NCBI GenBank assembly: GCA_964428975.1 | Contig: CAYSAI010000005.1 | Location: 1-64,000, forward strand | Length of the DNA: 64,000 nt | Origin: JAGOUA01 sp964428975 | Lineage (GTDB): Bacteria; Patescibacteriota; Patescibacteriia; 2-12-FULL-60-25 | Direction: 5' to 3' | In this document: one piece after another, positions 8,778 through 16,083 of the stretch | How the letters are laid out: the number at the start of each line of letters is the position of its first letter | How positions within the stretch are numbered: position 1 is the first letter of the stretch | Notes under the pieces: model-generated | Told to the model about the DNA's origin: nothing | Databases searched by the model: none | What the model saw: only the letters and a program-made list of their open reading frames with translations | Position numbers and translations under genes: made by a program

Positions 8778-9500
8778 CTATTTGAGCAGATGCTGTGCAC
8801 TCGCCATGCGTCGATTCTGTACAAGCTCGTCGGATGCGACAAGCCCATCTTTCATGCGAAGAATTCTTTCCGCATGTTCAGATGTGTACGTTTCATGCGT
8901 GACCAGAACAATCGTATGCCCATGTTTGATGTTCAAATCTTGCAAAATTTTCATGACTTGCGCGCCGCTCACGGAATCGAGGTTGCCCGTGGGCTCATCT
9001 GCAAAAATAACGGGAGGTTTACGAATAAGCGCACGAGCGATCGCAACACGCTGACGCTCACCTCCCGATAATTGGTTTGAGAGATTGTTCGCACGATGCG
9101 AAAGTCCCACGATATCGATAGCTTCACGCGCAAGCGTCTCACGCTCTGCAAGCGGGACGTTCGAATATAAGAGAGGGAGCTGCACGTTCTCGAGCACGCT
9201 CGTTTTTGGAAGAAGGTTGAACGCTTGAAAGATAAACCCCACTTTTTCGCCACGTGCGCGCGCGAGCTCATCTTCCGTGAAACGAGATACATCTTCGCCT
9301 CCAAAGTGGTACGTTCCCTCGCTTAACACATCTAAGAATCCAAGAATGTGCATAAGCGTGGATTTCCCAGAACCAGAAGGTCCCATAATCGAGAGAAACT
9401 GCCCTTCTGGCACGTTGAACGATAGCCCATGCAACACAGGCGTGTGCACACCGTCGTTTTCGTAGGTTTTTGTGAGAGAATCGACGCGAATAATCGACAT
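8778..9500 (-). CDS. ABC transporter ATP-binding protein, MacB/LolD type
   Basis: A 240-residue ATPase that powers the two adjacent permeases. Walker A is GPSGSGKST (around residue 40), the Q-loop is FIFQAFNLLP, and the signature is LSGGERQRVAIARAL (the family usually has LSGGQQQR). Walker B is VIFADEPTGNLD and the H-loop VTHE. LDS after Walker B is typical of the MacB/LolD group. It starts 2 bases after the stop of the membrane-fusion gene. Confidence 0.92.
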   Translation of the reverse strand: MSIIRVDSLTKTYENDGVHTPVLHGLSFNVPEGQFLSIMGPSGSGKSTLMHILGFLDVLSEGTYHFGGEDVSRFTEDELARARGEKVGFIFQAFNLLPKTSVLENVQLPLLYSNVPLAERETLAREAIDIVGLSHRANNLSNQLSGGERQRVAIARALIRKPPVIFADEPTGNLDSVSGAQVMKILQDLNIKHGHTIVLVTHETYTSEHAERILRMKDGLVASDELVQNRRMASAQHLLK

Positions 9501-9502
9501 AC

Positions 9503-11335
9503 TTATTTCGTAGTTTCGCCCGTGATCACGAGCTCTCCCGCTTCCACGCCACGAAGAATTTGTACTTTTCCATCATCTCCGCGTGCGCCAAGCTCAACCT
9601 CACGCGACTGCGCTTCTTTGCCGACAAGCACGCGTACTGAACGTTTGCCCTCTTCCGAACGCACGGCACGAAGCGGGACGATCACCGCCCCTGCGATGAT
9701 GTTCGTCGTAATCACGAGGTTCGCCGTCATTCCAGGTTTGATCGGACGATCTGTCGCCTCAAGAACAAACACCGCCTTGTAGAACGTCGCGTCTTGAATC
9801 TTGATACGATCTGGATTGAGCAACAAAAGCTTCGCCTCAAACTTCACCTCATCCCCAAACGCTTCGAGCGTGATCGAGGCTTTTTGGTCAACCGCAAGCT
9901 TCGCGATATCCGCTTCAGGAATAGACGCTTCCACCGTGGAGTTCTCTGTCACGACAAGCGCCATCACTTTTTGGTTTTGCACGACCTGTTCGCCGCGCGC
10001 AGGAAGTACTTCCGCGATCACACCCGCGATCGGCGCACGAAGTTTCGTATCTTGAACGCGCTGTGCGGCCTGTTCATACGCGATGCCCGCATCTTGCACC
10101 TGTGCGCGAAGCACCTGCAAATCGACCGCTCGTGCAGGCGTTTTTCGTTGCGAAAGCGTCGCTTCGGCTGATACGAGCGTCGCGCGCTGAATTTCTACCG
10201 TTGTTTCTGCCGCCTTCACCTGATTCCGCGCATTCGCTTGCGCGATCGTAAAATTCGCTTCAGCCGTTTTCACAGCATTTTCAAGCTGTGATCGTGTCGT
10301 GATACGGGCGTTTTCAGACGTTTGCAGTGTTTGTACGGACGCGGAAATACTCGCGTAGTGTGTCGCGATCGTGCTGCGCTGCGACTGAATAGTTCCACGC
10401 TTTGCCGCAAGCTCGGCTGTGCTCATTCCTGAACTCGTTCCGGAATTCGTCAGCACGGTTTGTGTTCTTCCAAGAAGCGTTTGCGTTTTTTGTAGCGCAT
10501 CGCTCATCGCACGACCTGCTGCAAGAAGTTCGTATGCGGAAGAACCGGACGAAAGAGCTCGCACAAGAAGCGCTGCCTGTCGCTCGCTTGCACGCGACAA
10601 CAAAAAGAACCCTTGAGCATCCATAAGCGACGTTTTATCGTAAATACCAAGCACTGATTCAAAAGCATCATTCGCTCCAGAGTTTTCTATCCCAAGAAGA
10701 GCATCCGTTTCCGTAAGTGCCGTTGAAAGCGCTGCTACGCTCGTATTGAGGGATGTGCGAAGCGCGTTCATGCTTGTTTCCACGCCCAAATCCGCACCTT
10801 GTCCGGAGTTCGCAAGATTCGCGCGTGCCGTATCAAGAGCAATACTCGCAAGACGCACCTGCTCGGGAGCGGTGATGCGTATCTGAAGAAGATCCGCCTG
10901 CGCTTTTTCAAGATTCGCTTTCGCTTGATCGCGCGACGCTTCGGCGATTTGAATCGCTTGCTGGCTATCTTGTGCCTGACGTGAAGCGAGGTTTGCTCGC
11001 GCTTGTGCAAGCACCGCGCCCGCTCGACGAAGCGCAAACGTCGCTTCCTGCGTATCAAGCGTTGCGAGAAGATCGTTCGTTTTCACAAGCTGTCCAACGC
11101 GCACAGGAATCGTTTCCAGCTTCCCGCCCGTTTTAAACGAGAGTTCCACGCGTGAGCTTGGCTTCACCTCTCCCGTCACCTCGACGGTTTGTATGAGCGT
11201 ACCGCGTTCTGCAACAACGGTTTCGTACACAGGCTCCGCCTTCGCGGCATGACGACGCCAAAGACCGCCACCTATAAGTATCGCAACCGCAAGCGTACCG
11301 ATCACCCACTTATTTTTGAAAAAAGATAGCGACAT
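9503..11335 (-). CDS. Periplasmic adaptor / membrane-fusion protein, MacA/HlyD type
   Basis: A 610-residue adaptor and the first gene of the export operon. It has one N-terminal membrane anchor (about residues 9-25), then a biotinyl-lipoyl half motif (VEVTGEVKPSSRVELSFKTGG). A long alanine-rich helical hairpin (residues ~95-425), much longer than in E. coli MacA, is followed by the second lipoyl half (LRAPIAGVIAEVLPARGEQV) and beta-barrel domains. With a single-membrane envelope such an adaptor may bridge to the cell wall or S-layer rather than to an outer-membrane channel; that is inference. Its promoter is nearly leaderless. Confidence 0.87.
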   Translation of the reverse strand: MSLSFFKNKWVIGTLAVAILIGGGLWRRHAAKAEPVYETVVAERGTLIQTVEVTGEVKPSSRVELSFKTGGKLETIPVRVGQLVKTNDLLATLDTQEATFALRRAGAVLAQARANLASRQAQDSQQAIQIAEASRDQAKANLEKAQADLLQIRITAPEQVRLASIALDTARANLANSGQGADLGVETSMNALRTSLNTSVAALSTALTETDALLGIENSGANDAFESVLGIYDKTSLMDAQGFFLLSRASERQAALLVRALSSGSSAYELLAAGRAMSDALQKTQTLLGRTQTVLTNSGTSSGMSTAELAAKRGTIQSQRSTIATHYASISASVQTLQTSENARITTRSQLENAVKTAEANFTIAQANARNQVKAAETTVEIQRATLVSAEATLSQRKTPARAVDLQVLRAQVQDAGIAYEQAAQRVQDTKLRAPIAGVIAEVLPARGEQVVQNQKVMALVVTENSTVEASIPEADIAKLAVDQKASITLEAFGDEVKFEAKLLLLNPDRIKIQDATFYKAVFVLEATDRPIKPGMTANLVITTNIIAGAVIVPLRAVRSEEGKRSVRVLVGKEAQSREVELGARGDDGKVQILRGVEAGELVITGETTK

Positions 11336-11344
11336 AGATGCTCT

Positions 11345-11373
11345 TTTTTAGCAAAAATAAGGGGTTTTGTCAA
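11345..11373 (-). promoter_or_regulatory. Promoter of the ABC export operon
   Basis: Minus-strand TTGACA (11368-11373), 17-base spacer, TAAAAA (11345-11350). The ATG of the adaptor gene begins 9 bases after the -10 box, so transcription would start within about 3 bases of the start codon. Confidence 0.7.
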
Positions 11374-11462
11374 GAATTAGGGCGTACGCTCGCCCTACTC
11401 GTAGACCTCTTTCCGATGTTTCTTGTTGCGCACAACTACCCCTCCGATAAAAACCCCCTCAT

Positions 11463-11480
11463 TCCCCCTTATCAGGGGGA
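11463..11480. repeat. Short GC-rich palindrome
   Basis: TCCCCCT-TATC-AGGGGGA is a perfect 7-bp stem with no T-tract. Similar C-rich/G-rich palindromes recur at 16852-16877, 16995-17016 and 50765-50784, and within queA at 12332-12372. They look like a dispersed small repeat family. Confidence 0.5.
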
Positions 11481-11497
11481 GGTCAGACTGACTTCTA

Positions 11498-11527
11498 TTG
11501 GCACCAAAAATGAAAACCTTGTACCCT
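11498..11527 (+). promoter_or_regulatory. Promoter of queA
   Basis: TTGGCA (11498-11503), 18-base spacer, TACCCT (11522-11527), then 7 bases to the ATG. No Shine-Dalgarno sequence is present, which fits a leaderless transcript. Confidence 0.45.
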
Positions 11528-11534
11528 CCCCCGC

Positions 11535-12575
11535 ATGCACACCTCCCTCTTCGATTACGAGCTTCCTCCTGATCGTATCGCCCAGCACTCGGTTGAACCG
11601 CGAGATCACGCGAAGCTTTTGTGCGTAGATCGTGCGACGGGTGCGCTTGAAGACCATCATGTCTACGATCTTCCGTCCCTGCTTCGTGCGGGCGATCTGG
11701 TTATTTTCAACGATAGCAAAGTGTTCAAAGCGAGATTTTTCGCGAAGCAAAAACAGGGACGTAAGATTGAGCTTCTTTTCCATCGCGCGCTTGAGAGAAA
11801 TGTGTGGGAAGCGCTCGCGAAACCTGCAAAACATCTTCAGGAAGGAGAAACGCTCACGCTGGATGGTGGTTGGCAGGCACGCGTGCTTCGCAAAGATCCG
11901 CTCAAGGGAACGGTACAGCTCGAACTTCCTCACGATCAAGAAACGTTTTTCGCGTATAGCGACGCGCATGGCGATGTACCAACACCTCCGTATGTAGAGG
12001 CGGACGCCGCAACAAAAGCGGGTTATCAAACGGTGTATGCAAAAACACCAGGCTCGGTTGCCGCCCCGACGGCGGGATTTCATTTCACAGAACGATTGCT
12101 CGAGGAGATTGATGCGAAAGGGATACAACGCGCATTCGTGACGCTCCACGTGGGGATCGGCACGTTTCGTCCGATGAAAAGCGATTCGCTCGAAGAACAC
12201 GTCATGCACGAAGAATGGGGGCACGTTCCGCGCGAAACGATCGAAAGGATTCGCGAAACGAAAGCCGCTGGACACCGTGTGATCGCCGTCGGCACAACCG
12301 CCACGCGCGCGCTGGAGAGTTGGGCGTATCACCTCGCCTCCAACCCTTCTCATTCGCTAGGCGAGGAGGGTTTTTGGACTTCTCTCTTCATCACCCCTGG
12401 CTACACCTTCCATGTGATCGACGGTCTCCTCACAAACTTCCATCTTCCAAAATCCACACTCCTCGTTCTTGTGAGTGCGTTTCTTGGACGAGAGAAAGCC
12501 CTCGCCGCGTATAGGCACGCGATCGATCACGGGTATCGCTTCTACTCATTTGGCGATGCGATGCTTATTTGCTAG
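11535..12575 (+). CDS. queA: S-adenosylmethionine:tRNA ribosyltransferase-isomerase
   Basis: Transfers the ribosyl part of SAM to 7-aminomethyl-7-deazaguanine in tRNA and isomerises it to epoxyqueuosine. Family hallmarks are FDYELPPDRIAQHSVEPRDHAKLL at the start, GDLVIFNDSKVFKARF, the catalytic-core GSVAAPTAGFHFTERLL, THVGIGTFRP-like sequence, and VDGLLTNFHLPKSTLLVLVSAF near the end. The 346-residue length is normal. Residues ~266-279, between the TTATRALESWA motif and WTSLFITPGY, are unusually Ser/Pro/Gly-rich and are encoded by a palindromic DNA segment that looks inserted. The gene diverges from the ABC operon and is followed 27 bases later by the HD-like gene. Queuosine-precursor synthesis genes are not in this window. 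Confidence 0.93.
   Translation: MHTSLFDYELPPDRIAQHSVEPRDHAKLLCVDRATGALEDHHVYDLPSLLRAGDLVIFNDSKVFKARFFAKQKQGRKIELLFHRALERNVWEALAKPAKHLQEGETLTLDGGWQARVLRKDPLKGTVQLELPHDQETFFAYSDAHGDVPTPPYVEADAATKAGYQTVYAKTPGSVAAPTAGFHFTERLLEEIDAKGIQRAFVTLHVGIGTFRPMKSDSLEEHVMHEEWGHVPRETIERIRETKAAGHRVIAVGTTATRALESWAYHLASNPSHSLGEEGFWTSLFITPGYTFHVIDGLLTNFHLPKSTLLVLVSAFLGREKALAAYRHAIDHGYRFYSFGDAMLIC
12332..12372 (+). repeat. Palindromic segment inside queA
   Basis: CCTCGCC (12332-12338) pairs with GGCGAGG (12360-12366), and AACCCT (12342-12347) with AGGGTT (12367-12372). The segment is in frame and codes for a short variable loop. It resembles the intergenic GC-rich palindromes of this window. Confidence 0.45.
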
Positions 12576-12602
12576 CGTTTATAAGCGAAGGAGAAAGACC
12601 TC

Positions 12603-13241
12603 ATGGTAGACCCAAAAACACTGCACACGCTGTTTCGTCGCATATTCCTCTGGAAGAGCATGGACGAGCTCATCGGTCATATTGAAGAGCCGAACCAATG
12701 GCTGGCACGAAAATTCTGTCGAACGCACTCTACTGCCCTTCGCGAAGCGCGAGGGTCCGCTCATAAGCATCAAGCGTGGGTCGGTGGCTATCTCGACCAT
12801 GTGACGGAAGTCATGAATATCTGCTACGTGCTCTGGTACGTGATGGATATGCTTCGTGGACCGCTTTTGTTCAGCCTCTCTGATACGCTGCTCGCGGCGT
12901 TCCTTCACGATGCCGAGAAGCCGTTCAAATACATGGTTATGCCCGATGGAACCTACGTCATCAAGTCAGAATTTCGAGCGAAGAGCGATCAACACGCGTT
13001 TCGCGAGAAGCTCTTTCGAGAGGCGGGGTTCGTTCTTTCGCAGAATTGTCGGAACGGCATAGACTATGCCGAAGGAGAGCTTGGCGACAAGTACTCTTCA
13101 ACCGAGCGAGGCATGCAGCCTATCGCCGCTATCGTTCATGCGGCCGACGTGCTCAGCGCGCGGCTCTTTCATGATTATCCGCTCGAAGATCCGAGCATCG
13201 ATACATGGCGAGCGAAACGTTCGAAGTTCTCTCCCCCCTAA
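12603..13241 (+). CDS. HD-domain-like putative phosphohydrolase
   Basis: A 212-residue protein. The ATG at 12603 has AAGGAG 9 bases upstream. Histidine-containing segments fit an HD fold: HKHQAWVGGYLDHVTEV near residue 55, AAFLHDAEKPF near residue 98 (the HD pair), and AAIVHAADVLSAR near residue 180. HD proteins hydrolyse phosphate esters such as nucleotides or cyclic dinucleotides; the substrate here is unknown. It lies 27 bases after queA and may be co-transcribed. The 20902 gene is a second, larger HD-like protein in this window. A terminator overlaps its stop codon. Confidence 0.7.
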   Translation: MVDPKTLHTLFRRIFLWKSMDELIGHIEEPNQWLARKFCRTHSTALREARGSAHKHQAWVGGYLDHVTEVMNICYVLWYVMDMLRGPLLFSLSDTLLAAFLHDAEKPFKYMVMPDGTYVIKSEFRAKSDQHAFREKLFREAGFVLSQNCRNGIDYAEGELGDKYSSTERGMQPIAAIVHAADVLSARLFHDYPLEDPSIDTWRAKRSKFSPP

Positions 13242-13270
13242 ACCCCATGGGATTAGGGGTGTTTTATTTC
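13235..13270 (+). terminator. Rho-independent terminator after the HD-like gene
   Basis: CCCCTAA (13235-13241) and TTAGGGG (13253-13259) form a 7-bp stem followed by TGTTTTATTT. The stem includes the stop codon of the HD-like gene. Confidence 0.75.
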
Positions 13271-13280
13271 TTGTGACGCT

Positions 13281-13289
13281 TGCTATACT
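13281..13289 (+). promoter_or_regulatory. Extended -10 promoter of the 13296 gene
   Basis: TGCTATACT is an extended -10 box with no convincing -35. Six bases separate it from the ATG, so transcription should start at the start codon itself. Confidence 0.6.
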
Positions 13290-13295
13290 TCTTTC

Positions 13296-13964
13296 ATGAC
13301 ACTTCGTCCAACGCCGCGCGTGTTTTCTTGGTGGTTCGAGCTCGTTACGAGCAGCCTTTGGCTCGCGGGAGCGGGCTGGGTGTTGTTTCGATTGGAAGGC
13401 GCCCATCCTACAACGTATGAGACCCTCTTACGAACGTTCGGGCTCTGGGCATTTCTCGGCGGCTGGTTCTTTCTTATCGCGCGCCACCTCCTCACCCAAC
13501 GTCGTCAACGAGACACGCTCATCGTATGGCTGATTGCTGGCCTGATAGTTCCGCTCGTGTTCGCGCTTGGCTTGCCGCGATTCTTTTCGTCACGAGATCA
13601 GCTCTACGAGGCGCTGAGCCTAGGACTCCTCCTCAGCGTGATTGCATGGGCATGTCTTCGTCTCGTGAACCTCCTTTTCGCACGATCGATCACGGTCAGC
13701 GATACATCCCTCACATTCAGAAGCTTCACGGAAACCGTTCACCTCCCTCGTCACGAGGTAGACGAAGTTTGGTATCAGATCCACCGCCCATCGATCGGAG
13801 ATCTGTTCGCTTCAAGCAGTTGGCGCGGGCGATTCCTTCTCACGGAATTCGGCATCGAAGGAAAGACCCACACCGCGTTCGAGGGCTCGATCGGACGTGG
13901 ATGGGATGAAAACCAACTCAAAGAACTTGAACAGCTTTTCAAGAAGAAAGGCGCACGAGGCTAG
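13296..13964 (+). CDS. Integral membrane protein of unknown function
   Basis: A 222-residue protein with four predicted membrane helices (about residues 12-30, 48-65, 78-94 and 108-126). A soluble C-terminal domain of ~95 residues follows, starting with a beta-rich stretch (ITVSDTSLTFRSFTETVHLPRHEVDEVW). That pattern resembles membrane proteins with a PH-like C-terminal domain, but I do not recognise the family with certainty. It has its own leaderless-type promoter and no close downstream partner. Confidence 0.75.
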   Translation: MTLRPTPRVFSWWFELVTSSLWLAGAGWVLFRLEGAHPTTYETLLRTFGLWAFLGGWFFLIARHLLTQRRQRDTLIVWLIAGLIVPLVFALGLPRFFSSRDQLYEALSLGLLLSVIAWACLRLVNLLFARSITVSDTSLTFRSFTETVHLPRHEVDEVWYQIHRPSIGDLFASSSWRGRFLLTEFGIEGKTHTAFEGSIGRGWDENQLKELEQLFKKKGARG

Positions 13965-14093
13965 CACGGGAGAACCGTGGTTGAGGCGTATTTTGTCAAT
14001 CGTGATTGAACTAATAGTAGAGGCTTAACTAATACTATTCTATTGATTTTTAGGCTCACCTAAGCCACTTTCGCCTATTTTGTATAGGTATAC

Positions 14094-14122
14094 TTGACAA
14101 ACGTTTTTGGTTTTGTTAGAGT
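14094..14122 (+). promoter_or_regulatory. Strong promoter upstream of the 14401 gene and tmRNA
   Basis: Consensus TTGACA (14094-14099), 17-base spacer, TAGAGT (14117-14122). It is the best promoter match in the window. Predicted start near 14129, leaving about 270 bases before the first plausible start codon. Confidence 0.75.
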
Positions 14123-14192
14123 ACGCCTCGTGATCAACTTCTGCTCGTCGAGATAGACTCGATAAGAAGAAGAAAGAAGTGCGAAGAACACC

Positions 14193-14220
14193 ATACGCCT
14201 TCGGCGTATGTTTCTATTCG
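14193..14220 (+). terminator. Candidate attenuator or small-RNA terminator
   Basis: CATACGCC and GGCGTATG form an 8-bp stem with a TTC loop, followed by TTTCTATTC. The T-tract is imperfect. With the promoter at 14094 it would define a transcript of roughly 85-90 bases, or attenuate the downstream gene. Confidence 0.4.
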
Positions 14221-14400
14221 CTTCTCTTGCCTGCCTGCGTGCATCTCTTTCCCGTTCTGCCTGATGAGGGACCCCTCTCATCGTTCGGAGATGCCTGACA
14301 CCAATGCGAGACAGACTTCTTGTTCATGTTCGATCCACGGCCACAGACGCGAAGAGGCGCGTTTGCAACGGTGGATGGAACCATCGAAAAGGAAACGGTC

Positions 14401-14955
14401 ATGAGTATCGAGATTCGCGAAGGACACGGATACATTTGCCACAAACTGTGGCGGCTCGTGAAGACGGTCAACGGCCTTTGTGAGGACGCTTGGCTCCTCA
14501 GAGAGCGGACCGTGCCCGGCATCTTTTACATCGGAGAGATCTTCCGCATGCGATCCGCCCGATGGGACGGGTGCACGTGCGGTTTGAGCGCACTGAAGTG
14601 GATCATCGAAAACAACGATGAGCCCACGCCGAGCCTCCTCACGAAGGAGCACGGAGACCGGCTCGCTATCGGGGCCCACAACCCAGGCTGTGCGTACGGT
14701 CCGGACGTGCCCAACTTCCAGTACCGGGACATCGAAGTCCACTGGAAGTCTTTCATCGGTAACCCGATGACGGTCAATCGACCGATCGAGAAGAAGGAGT
14801 GGGAAGAGTGCTTCCGGCGCTGCAACGCAGCGGCGCAACGAGAGAAGAAAGCGTGGAAAGAGAGGGAGGCAAAGAAACAGGAAGTGCGAAGGGAGGACAT
14901 GCTTAAACTAACTCCTAGATACTTGGAATATCTGCGAGGAAATGACACGTACTAA
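14401..14955 (+). CDS. Hypothetical protein directly upstream of tmRNA
   Basis: A 184-residue protein of the GC-rich class, family not recognised. I prefer the ATG at 14401, preceded by AAAAGGAAA about 6 bases upstream, over one at 14320 with no such site. Features include a Cys/His-containing first part (GHGYICHKLW; later DGCTCGLSALKWIIEN and HNPGCAYGP) that might bind metal, and a highly charged Lys/Glu/Arg helix at residues ~125-165. Its TAA stop ends at 14955 and the tmRNA acceptor strand begins at 14956, so the two are probably co-transcribed from 14094. Confidence 0.62.
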   Translation: MSIEIREGHGYICHKLWRLVKTVNGLCEDAWLLRERTVPGIFYIGEIFRMRSARWDGCTCGLSALKWIIENNDEPTPSLLTKEHGDRLAIGAHNPGCAYGPDVPNFQYRDIEVHWKSFIGNPMTVNRPIEKKEWEECFRRCNAAAQREKKAWKEREAKKQEVRREDMLKLTPRYLEYLRGNDTY

Positions 14956-15335
14956 GGGGACGAAACGGCTTCGACAGGGGCATTTCCGACAGGATCGAGC
15001 GTGTCGTGGCGCCCAAGGCCACGTAAAAATGGGCACCGCTGAACCGCGGCTTGAAAGGTTCTCCCTCGTTTCCAGCGAGGGCGTCGCCCGCGGGATGCCA
15101 ACCTGCGGAATCGACGTAAACACGGCTTGGAACGGAAGGTTGCTCAATCTTCCGAACGACAACACGAGTACGCCATCCATGAGCTAATAATCGTGGGAAA
15201 CCGACCGGCTTGGTTAGCTGGTAGACGGTCCGGAAAGACGGACTGGACTTGGGGTGTGTCGAGCAAAACACTCCTACACACGTAGAACGGCCTTGAAGGG
15301 GCTTCTGGACCCGGGTTCGACTCCCGGCGTCTCCA
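14956..15335 (+). ncRNA. ssrA: Transfer-messenger RNA (tmRNA), atypical architecture
   Basis: Rescues stalled ribosomes with SmpB. The 5' end GGGGACG (14956-14962) pairs with CGTCTCC (15328-15334). The conserved start GGGGACGAAACGGCTTCGAC and a T-arm with CCGGG-TTCGACT-CCCGG are present. Pseudoknot 1 is clear: CGTGGC (15005-15010) with GCCACG (15018-15023), and its loop GCCCA (15011-15015) with TGGGC (15030-15034). Helix 5 pairs AGCTAA (15182-15187) with TTAGCT (15214-15219) and holds the TAATAA stops (15185-15190). About 150 bases, including hairpins at 15063-15081 and 15133-15154, separate pseudoknot 1 from the stops, far more than usual. The reading before the stops is NDNTSTPSMS, unlike the common ALAA-type tag end. 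CCA is not encoded. The 3' end is placed at the discriminator A. Confidence 0.9.
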
Positions 15336-15345
15336 CTCAGGGAAG

Positions 15346-15365
15346 GGCGTGATGAATCACGCCCC
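15346..15365. repeat. GGGCGTGAT palindrome, copy 1
   Basis: GGGCGTGAT-GA-ATCACGCCC is a perfect 9-bp inverted repeat followed by CCTACGA. Related copies lie at 15654-15673 (diverged) and 16107-16126, with a half copy near 16084. Confidence 0.6.
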
Positions 15366-15604
15366 TACGATAGGGAACGATATGGGCGCGATCACCCACA
15401 GGGCATACGCGTTTGGATGAGATTCGAGATGCTGGAGCCTCGCAAAACCGGAAACGTACACACGCTGTACGTTGAGGATTTTGTGAGGCGAAGCACTCGA
15501 AGATCGCCAAATCCGTTTGCCCTGATATAAAAAACCGCACGCGATGGTGTCGTATACACCCATCCTGCCGCGAAGCCGAGGTTCTCTCGCGCTTCGCCGG
15601 GCTC

Positions 15605-15633
15605 TCGAGTTGAGAAATGTTTTCTCGATTCGA
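15605..15633 (+). repeat. TCGAGTTGAGA stem-loop, upstream copy
   Basis: TCGAGTTGAGAAA and TTTCTCGATTCGA form a long stem with two G-U pairs. A second copy with the same arms but a different loop lies at 15992-16019, on the other side of the small 15688 gene. The conserved arms with a changed loop suggest RNA structure is being kept. Confidence 0.5.
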
Positions 15634-15687
15634 ACCGTCCGTCAACGTCGGTAGGGGCGCGATTCATCGCGTCCATCGGAGAAAAAA

Positions 15688-15948
15688 ATGGTCGAGATTC
15701 TCGGCGGAACCTATGGGCTAGATGTGGTCGCGAGGAAGAAGCTCGCGGCCAACCATTCGTTCGACGTCGAGGCATGGTGCTTCGCGACCCGAATGGAGGG
15801 AGAAGTCTGGATGAAGACGAAGCATTGCCGTGAGGGCGAAATCGTCGTGGGATGCGGGGGCGAGCTCAGACTCGTTCGTAGCATGTCCGATGAGGCGCTC
15901 GAGCGCGTGCTCAGCATCCAGAAGGAGGTGAAGAGAATCAGGGGTTAG
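15688..15948 (+). CDS. Small hypothetical protein flanked by stem-loop repeats
   Basis: An 86-residue GC-rich gene. The ATG at 15688 has GGAG 7 bases upstream, right after a diverged copy of the GGGCGTGAT palindrome (15654-15673). The protein is mixed alpha/beta, with VVARKKLAANHSFDVEAWCF, a Cys/Gly segment (MKTKHCREGEIVVGCGGEL) and a C-terminal helix. No family recognised. The gene sits between two related TCGAGTTGAGA stem-loops, which may mark a small mobile or regulatory unit. Codon use matches the other GC-rich orphans. Confidence 0.55.
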   Translation: MVEILGGTYGLDVVARKKLAANHSFDVEAWCFATRMEGEVWMKTKHCREGEIVVGCGGELRLVRSMSDEALERVLSIQKEVKRIRG

Positions 15949-15991
15949 AAGCCTTCTCCGGACGGGTTCTCCGTCCGGCGAGTCATCGAGT

Positions 15992-16019
15992 TGAGAGTTC
16001 GCTCTCGATTCGACCGCTC
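15992..16019 (+). repeat. TCGAGTTGAGA stem-loop, downstream copy
   Basis: TCGAGTTGAGAG-TTCG-CTCTCGATTCGA: a stable stem capped by a UUCG tetraloop. The same arms occur at 15605-15633, and both copies are followed by similar sequence (CCGTCCGTCAA versus CCGCTCGTTTTCAA). Confidence 0.5.
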
Positions 16020-16083
16020 GTTTTCAATCACCGGAGCGCCGATCACGCGCTCCCATGGATGGTTCTCTGTCATGATTATCCGA

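Larger units (their letters stand above)
13965..14400 (+). other. Intergenic region and long leader of the 14401 gene
   Basis: 436 bases without a convincing gene. The first 130 bases are AT-rich and carry inverted repeat CCTAT...ATAGG near 14072-14086. A strong promoter follows at 14094-14122 and a stem-loop at 14193-14211. An ATG at 14320 is in frame with the next gene but lacks a ribosome-binding site. Confidence 0.6.
15336..15687. other. Non-coding stretch with palindromic repeats
   Basis: 352 bases after tmRNA. It holds a GGGCGTGAT/ATCACGCCC palindrome (15346-15365), a TCGAGTTGAGA-type stem-loop (15605-15633) and a degenerate palindrome near 15654-15673. Open frames here on the minus strand have no ribosome-binding site and no family resemblance, so I annotate no gene. 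Confidence 0.55.

Noticed and set aside
14942..15187. Open frame of 81 codons across the tmRNA
   Set aside because: It lies inside the tmRNA. Only its end, near the TAATAA stops, corresponds to the tag reading frame; there is no ribosome-binding site.
15337..15775. Overlapping minus-strand frames after tmRNA
   Set aside because: No start signal, no family resemblance, and they run through the palindromic repeats.
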